Below the pieces are notes generated by a model that was not told the DNA's origin, did no database searches, and saw nothing but the letters and a program-made list of their open reading frames with translations. The position numbers and the translations under genes are program-made. From assembly GCA_011009095.1 (NCBI GenBank), contig VTPC01002427.1:1-64000 (forward strand): a stretch of 64,000 nucleotides of DNA, in the 5' to 3' direction. The stretch comes from Ignelater luminosus (Eukaryota; Arthropoda; Insecta; Coleoptera; Elateridae). Positions 59,533 to 64,000 of this stretch are shown piece by piece (the first letter of the stretch is position 1; the number at the start of each line of letters is the position of its first letter).

Positions 59533-59948
59533 GATTGTAGAATTTTTTCTGTAATGAAACAGTTTACATAAACGCCTACGATATGAAATTTCATATGCAA
59601 GATTTGCAAGCTCTTAGATAACATGTAATGTTTCCAAATTGTTGTATTTTGATATATTCTATTCATTTGACTAATAGGCAATTAATTTACGTAGTGAAAT
59701 GCACAGTATTTGTCATACAGCTAAAAAATAATAAACATCCCTTACCTCAGTGGCATGATTCGGTTTAAAAAAAAACTTGCAAAAGTTTATCGCTGTTTTA
59801 CAAAGTTTTATTCAGCAATAAGCACTAATTAACATCAACGCGATGTACTAAAGACACTAATAATATATTTCCGTGTATCACAGTTTTTGAAAGTGCTTTT
59901 AACTGAAACTAAACAGAACCTAAAAGACAGCAACTGCTTGTGTACGAT
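59533..59948. other. AT-rich spacer
   Basis: No motif was found. It may hold the decayed 5' end of the piggyBac fragment. Confidence 0.45.
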
Positions 59949-60637
59949 AAGGCATGTTTTTTAAGTAAGTACCGTTTGTACATTAAACAAACCCAAGCGC
60001 ATTTTTTAAAACAGTTTTATTATTACATGAAAGCTTATACCTTAATCTACTTTTCAACATAATTTCCACCGGTATTAAGGCATTTATCATAACGAACAAC
60101 CGACTTCTAAATTCCATCCTCATAAAAATCTGCTGCCTGATTTCATAAAGAACACTTCTTTAAACTTGAGGAAACTCATTATACAAGGACGAAATCGTAA
60201 AGTGTCTGTTTTTTTTGAACTTTTGCATCGACTTTCTGCACCAAGTTTTCAGTGATGACAGACGATAAGCCCACTTCGCACATCATCAAGAACATTAGTA
60301 CGGTCATCTTTAGACGTGCTAATGCATTTTATTACTATCCTATCGTTCATAGTGTTTTCTCCATAAACTTCACTAATCTGCTGATGAATTTTGATCGCTT
60401 TGACGTCTTTTGCACACAGAAAACGAATCATTGCACGTATTTCACACTCGGCAGGATTTTCAATTAACTGAGGCATTTTAAATAAGTATGAACAAACATA
60501 AAGACGGACGAATGCTTCATTTACGACGTCTGTTAGTAGTCAATAGATGAAGCTACTTAACGCGCATGCGTGGATCGCCGACCGCAGCACTGTAGCGGTC
60601 ACATTTAAAAACGGTACTTACTTAAAAAACACGCCTT
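59949..60637 (-). mobile_element. internally deleted mariner (SETMAR-type), both TIRs present
   Basis: The left end reads AAGGCATGTTTTTTAAGTAA, GTACCGTTT. The complement of the right end reads AAGGCGTGTTTTTTAAGTAA, GTACCGTTTTT. That is about 29 bp with one mismatch. The 689-bp interior holds the transposase start and the last 20 or so codons but no catalytic domain. A simple TA duplication cannot be placed exactly at the tips. Confidence 0.88.
60035..60476 (-). pseudogene. mariner transposase N-terminus fused to the C-terminal end
   Basis: The frame from 60476 reads MPQLIENPAECEIRAMIRFL, IKIHQQISEVYGENTMNDRI and DDRTNVLDDVRSG, matching the first HTH and RSGRP linker of SETMAR-type mariners. 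After a frameshift, NLVQKVDAKVQKKQTLYDF follows (about 60245-60190), the second HTH. Then VVRYDKCLNTGGNYVEK and a stop (60105-60055) give the usual last residues of the protein. Roughly 200 residues holding the DD34D catalytic domain are missing. The TIRs would still let such a copy be mobilised by an active relative. Confidence 0.8.
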
Positions 60638-60679
60638 CTATATCATATGATAGGCTATAATGGGTTAAAGAAAGAACAA

Positions 60680-60893
60680 TTCAAGTTTCTACCTGAACAT
60701 TCTAGAGAGAGAGATTTATTATAGGTAGAGATCTGAACTTTAGAATATCTAGATTGGGGTTCAGATTTACTTCTACCAACGAAGACATGCAATCAAACAG
60801 TTGGTTGTAATTTCTATTCAAGAGGTGGATCAACATACTGGCCCACAGGTCCAAGAAACATTCCTGATCTACTAACTAACTTCATAGATACTG
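60680..60893 (+). pseudogene. jockey-like LINE endonuclease, left half split by a hAT insertion
   Basis: LNILERDLFIGRDLNFR (about 60690-60745) resembles the 'GxRFIxGGDFNAKH' strand. Shifted by one frame, DWGSDLLLP follows (WGSR motif). GCNFYSRGGSTYWPTGPRNI then PDLLTNFIDT runs to 60891. These are the standard motifs of the endonuclease domain in jockey-type LINEs. The frame continues at 62183 beyond the hAT element. Confidence 0.75.
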
Positions 60894-62182
60894 CAGTGGC
60901 AGCTATTGGGGTGAAGCAAGTGAAGCGCCGATTCACCTATTTTTTTCTTTCAATAATTTCTAATATTTAATTACTTAAGTAAATTCGTTTCTTAGTGTAA
61001 AATGGTAAAATCTTGAATAAAATTAGTCACGGGAGCAATGCAATTAGCATGAGGTACTCAAAACACAATATCACAGGCGTTCTACCTGCCCCTGTTATGG
61101 ACCAACACGAACGCAAAGCATAAGGACACTTGCACTAAGCTTAACATTGAGTTGAAGCGATATGAAAATTCTAGGCGAACGTTTCGACAAGAAAGACGCG
61201 TTGCCATGGCAACAGACTTTCTACGCGGTCGTATGCAGTACAAACACCGCCGATGTTGGCCGAGCCAGAAGCGTTTTTAAAGAAAACAAACAGCGATTCA
61301 CTATAAGTATCATAAGTGTATCGCAAGGTTATACGTTGCATTTTTTAGTTGCATTGACGGTCTTTTCAGTTTTTACGTTATTTAAGATTATCCAAGCAAA
61401 ATTTCAGTTAAAAAGAAACGAAACTGAATGTAAGACAATATTTAATGAAGCTTTGATAAACACACATATTAATCAAAGAAGGCACGTTAGAGATTCTTTG
61501 TATGACGAACAAATATTGCTGCTATTTTATGAAATCTTAGATACCATTTTGATGCAAATAGACACTACATTTTAAGACATGGATAAATTGTTATTTATTT
61601 CTCTTGCTGACGTTTCTAAGTTTGATGAATATTCTAAATTATTTCCAACGGAAAAACTTCATAATTTGAAACAAACATATTCCAGTTTATTTAGTACTAC
61701 GGACATGCAAAGACTGAAAAACGAATTAGACCTTATATATTGTGATCAGCAATATAGAAGCAAGAACCTCCAGGAAGTAATGCTTTTGTTGCACGACAAT
61801 AAACAAATATTTAAAGAAGCTCATAAATTATTTTGTCTGATCCTTACCATACCATCAACAAGTTCGTCAGTAGAAAGAAGTTTCTCGCCCTTGAAAAGAA
61901 TCAAATCATACCATTCAATGGCGCGGGAAAGACTTTCACATTTAGGAAGAGTATCTATTGAAAAAGGACTCAACCATTTTATGATGATGTCATCAACAAG
62001 TTTGCTGCCTTGAAAGATCGAAGAATAGATCTCGTCTACAAAAGGTTAAATTTTTCATTGTTGTAGGTATTTTACTGATTTTGGGATGAGACAAGCACCT
62101 TTTATCTTGTGAAATTTTTGTTCATTTCTAAGATTCCAATGCAAAACGCTTCACCTGTTTTGAAACTCACGAGCCGCCACTA
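60894..62182 (+). mobile_element. hAT element (ZMYM1-type), internally deleted, with 8-bp target duplication
   Basis: AGATACTG (60886-60893) and AGATATTG (62183-62190) flank the element, an 8-bp duplication with one difference, as hAT elements make. The left end is CAGTGGCAGCT. The complement of the right end is TAGTGGCGGCT. Subterminal GTGAAGCG words occur in mirrored positions (near 60922 and, as the complement, near 62145). The 1289-bp interior keeps only the C-terminal part of the transposase. An autonomous copy would be several kb. Confidence 0.85.
61420..62060 (+). pseudogene. hAT transposase C-terminal part with dimerisation domain
   Basis: INQRRHVRDSLYDEQILLLF leads to a stop at 61573. 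The next frame, from 61579, reads MDKLLFISLADVSKFDEYSK, LTIPSTSSSVERSFSPLKRI and RERLSHLGRVSIEKGL. This is the hAT dimerisation motif (TSxSVERxFSxLKxIK) followed by the usual MxIEKxL helix. After a further frameshift near 61980, DDVINKFAALKDRRIDLVYK ends the protein. This wording is of the ZMYM1-like group. The N-terminal codons of the open frame 61162-61575 do not match the family and are probably leader or deletion-joined sequence. The catalytic Asp residues lie in the missing part. Confidence 0.8.
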
Positions 62183-62420
62183 AGATATTGAAGATATACT
62201 AGATGTTGATTCAGACCATTCGGCTGTTTTACCGATATTGTCTGAGATAATCGTTAAAAAAGAGACAAACAGGATTAATAAATAAAACCACCAACTGAAT
62301 TACAGCTACGAATTGGATGCGGAAGCTGAAAAATATAACATAATTGCTCAAAAATACACGAGAAACTGTTCGCAATATGAAAGGAAACAATTATCCATTA
62401 GAAATAAGGAACCTTTTGCA
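62183..62420 (+). pseudogene. jockey-like LINE endonuclease, right half
   Basis: Starting in the target duplication, the frame reads DIEDILDVDSDHSAVLPILS, which carries the SDHxxV motif that closes the endonuclease fold. It follows PDLLTNFI of the left half without a frame change once the hAT element and one duplication are discounted. EIIVKKETNRINK and a stop come next. Further downstream similarity fades. Confidence 0.72.
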
Positions 62421-64000
62421 TGAGAAAAGGAAAACAAGAAGAAAATCTTAACACAACCGATAAATGTTAATTTTTGTAGCCAACACCACGATTAAACTAA
62501 CTGGTTTTGGAACTTTTTTCTATTCAGTCAAGTCTATTTATAATATTGCACAACGTATAGGGTGGATAAGGAACTGAATTCAATCTTGATAATCTACTAC
62601 AAAATAAAGCAGTAACATTCTTTTCTTCTTAGATCAATATTTGAAACGGAATTTGATTGAGACAGTCATTTTGTGGGAAGAATATTGAAGGTTTTGTATC
62701 ATATCCTGGACTCCTTGTTAGTAGTTTGTAGTCAATTACGTTGCTGCTACAGCTAATAATTCTTTTCTTCTACATTTTGTGTTTTACAAAAATCTTCACT
62801 GTACGTGGTTACAAGTATGTACATATTTTAGTTTGGTGATATAAACGTTTTGGTCTAAAGTATTCTTACAGTGTGTGTAAAATAACGATGACGTCGTGCT
62901 TTAGACATGCATTTAAGATAAAAACAACCTGTCAATAATTCAAAGTGTGCTGAGAATATAAAACTCTTAATAAAAGCAAACAAAAAACTAAAGTAATTGT
63001 CTTTTAAAATATAAATTTTATTCCTGTTATGTAGGTTGCTATTTTCAATTGTGATTAAAGAATAACAACCAATGGAAAAAAACAATTCTGGAAATTTATA
63101 ATAAAATAGCAATGAATATCATTAACCCCTGAATACCTGAGTTCAAAAGATAAAGATCTCTTTTAATGTTTGTTTTTTAGCCTCAAAAGGTTTTTACTGT
63201 TTTGCTATTTAATTTCTTCCATTCCAATTTCTAATATAAAATATTTTTAAACAAACCATACTTGTAGAAAACTAACGGTAACTTAAAAGCAACAACAAAT
63301 TAACAGGACTGAAGTCATTGCTTATACAATATAATTTGCACGTATAACTTAAGCTGATATCATATTTTGCGTACTTAAACATTATAAATTGTTAGAGACA
63401 TATCATTGATTAATGACAAAAGATGTGTTTTTCCATTTATAAAAACATACGTGGTGACCGTTAAAAATAAACATATGCAATGTTATAATGGTTAATAAAA
63501 TGCCCAAAGAGCAGGATCAGCATCGCCCAAGGCCTAAAAGCACCTTGGCAGCAAGGTGAACCGCCTCATTCTTTGATCACTTGTCTAGAACTGCCAGCCA
63601 GTTTGCCCGTTAACCACTCGCTTTGCCTACCTCTCTTTAACATTCCCAGCAAGACTACCAAAAGTTGTTTGGTTAGCATGACTTGCCCTTATAATGGTAA
63701 AAGAAAGAAGTTGACACAAATATATTATTTTAAAATGTTATCGAATTGAAAGTAGTCAGATAGATAAAAGTATGCGGAAATTTAAATGTGATATCGCGCT
63801 ATTATTCATATAAGCTGAATATACTGTCATTTCTATTGATTATTATTTTATATGTGAACGCTTTGTTTATAGTAAACCTTGTATTATTATTACATGTAAT
63901 TTATTTATGTAACTCTTATGCATATTAGTTTATACCATTCACTTGCATGGATTGCGTTATTAGTGCTATCGTTGTTCTATAAAATTGATTGTACCTATTG
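62421..64000. other. AT-rich non-coding stretch with one GC-richer segment
   Basis: 63485-63720 is GC-richer and holds CACCTTGGCAGCAAGGTG (an inverted pair with 7-bp arms) with TATAATGG words at both sides (63483 and 63690). No protein or RNA gene was recognised in it. The remainder shows no structure. Confidence 0.45.

Noticed and set aside
1-64000. CRISPR arrays, bacterial operons, prophage or plasmid features
   Set aside because: No regularly spaced repeats, no ribosome-binding sites and no compact gene packing; content is typical of an insect nuclear genome.

Overview
This window looks like insect nuclear DNA. It is very AT-rich, has no operon-like gene packing, and carries one intron-bearing host exon in a large collection of decayed transposable elements (Tc1/mariner, piggyBac, hAT, Ty3/gypsy and several non-LTR families). 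The sequence alone does not fix the order. All identifications come from reading translations and matching remembered family motifs; no database search was possible.

The only host coding sequence I can defend is a long minus-strand exon at 33795-34976. It encodes the N-terminal part of what I take to be the insect GRXCR (glutaredoxin domain-containing cysteine-rich) protein and ends at a clear splice donor. No later exon was recognised in the 33 kb to its left, so that stretch is probably intron, at least in part.

Layout from left to right: 1-5.3 kb is AT-rich, with an unrecognised GC-richer island (about 1.5-2.2 kb). LINE RNase H scraps lie at 5.3-6.3 kb. An internally deleted RTE-like LINE lies at 7.7-9.8 kb. 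Three DNA-transposon relics abut at 13.35-16.06 kb: a DD37-type mariner, a minus-strand Tc1-like copy and a Mos1-like mariner with both terminal repeats. A LINE 3' end followed by a three-copy degenerate repeat is at 19.9-21.1 kb. Two mariner scraps (22.3 and 27.0 kb) lie in the presumed intron. The host exon is at 33.8-35.0 kb. From 37.7 to 40.4 kb a Ty3/gypsy element with two LTRs and a perfect target duplication is nested in a minus-strand LINE. A piggyBac relic (41.7-42.9 kb) and a Sola-like transposase relic (43.3-45.4 kb) follow. A piece of a widespread Cys-rich repeat ORF is at 46.9-47.5 kb. A 1 kb non-coding TIR element (51.6-52.6 kb), a 454-bp foldback (53.8-54.3 kb) and a small inverted-repeat element (54.8-55.1 kb) come next. 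The right end (57.6-62.4 kb) is a transposon graveyard: a Tc1-like copy with substituted catalytic residues, palindromic MITE-like termini, a truncated piggyBac, a deleted SETMAR-type mariner, and a ZMYM1-type hAT deletion derivative nested inside a jockey-like endonuclease.

The best-supported structural results are the two nested insertions. In each, removing the inserted element and one copy of the target duplication restores a continuous reading frame in the host LINE. No intact autonomous element and no clear novel biological system was seen. The most unusual items are the foldback, the palindromic TTAA-containing junction at 58.7 kb and the CpG-rich palindrome cluster at 46.1-46.4 kb.
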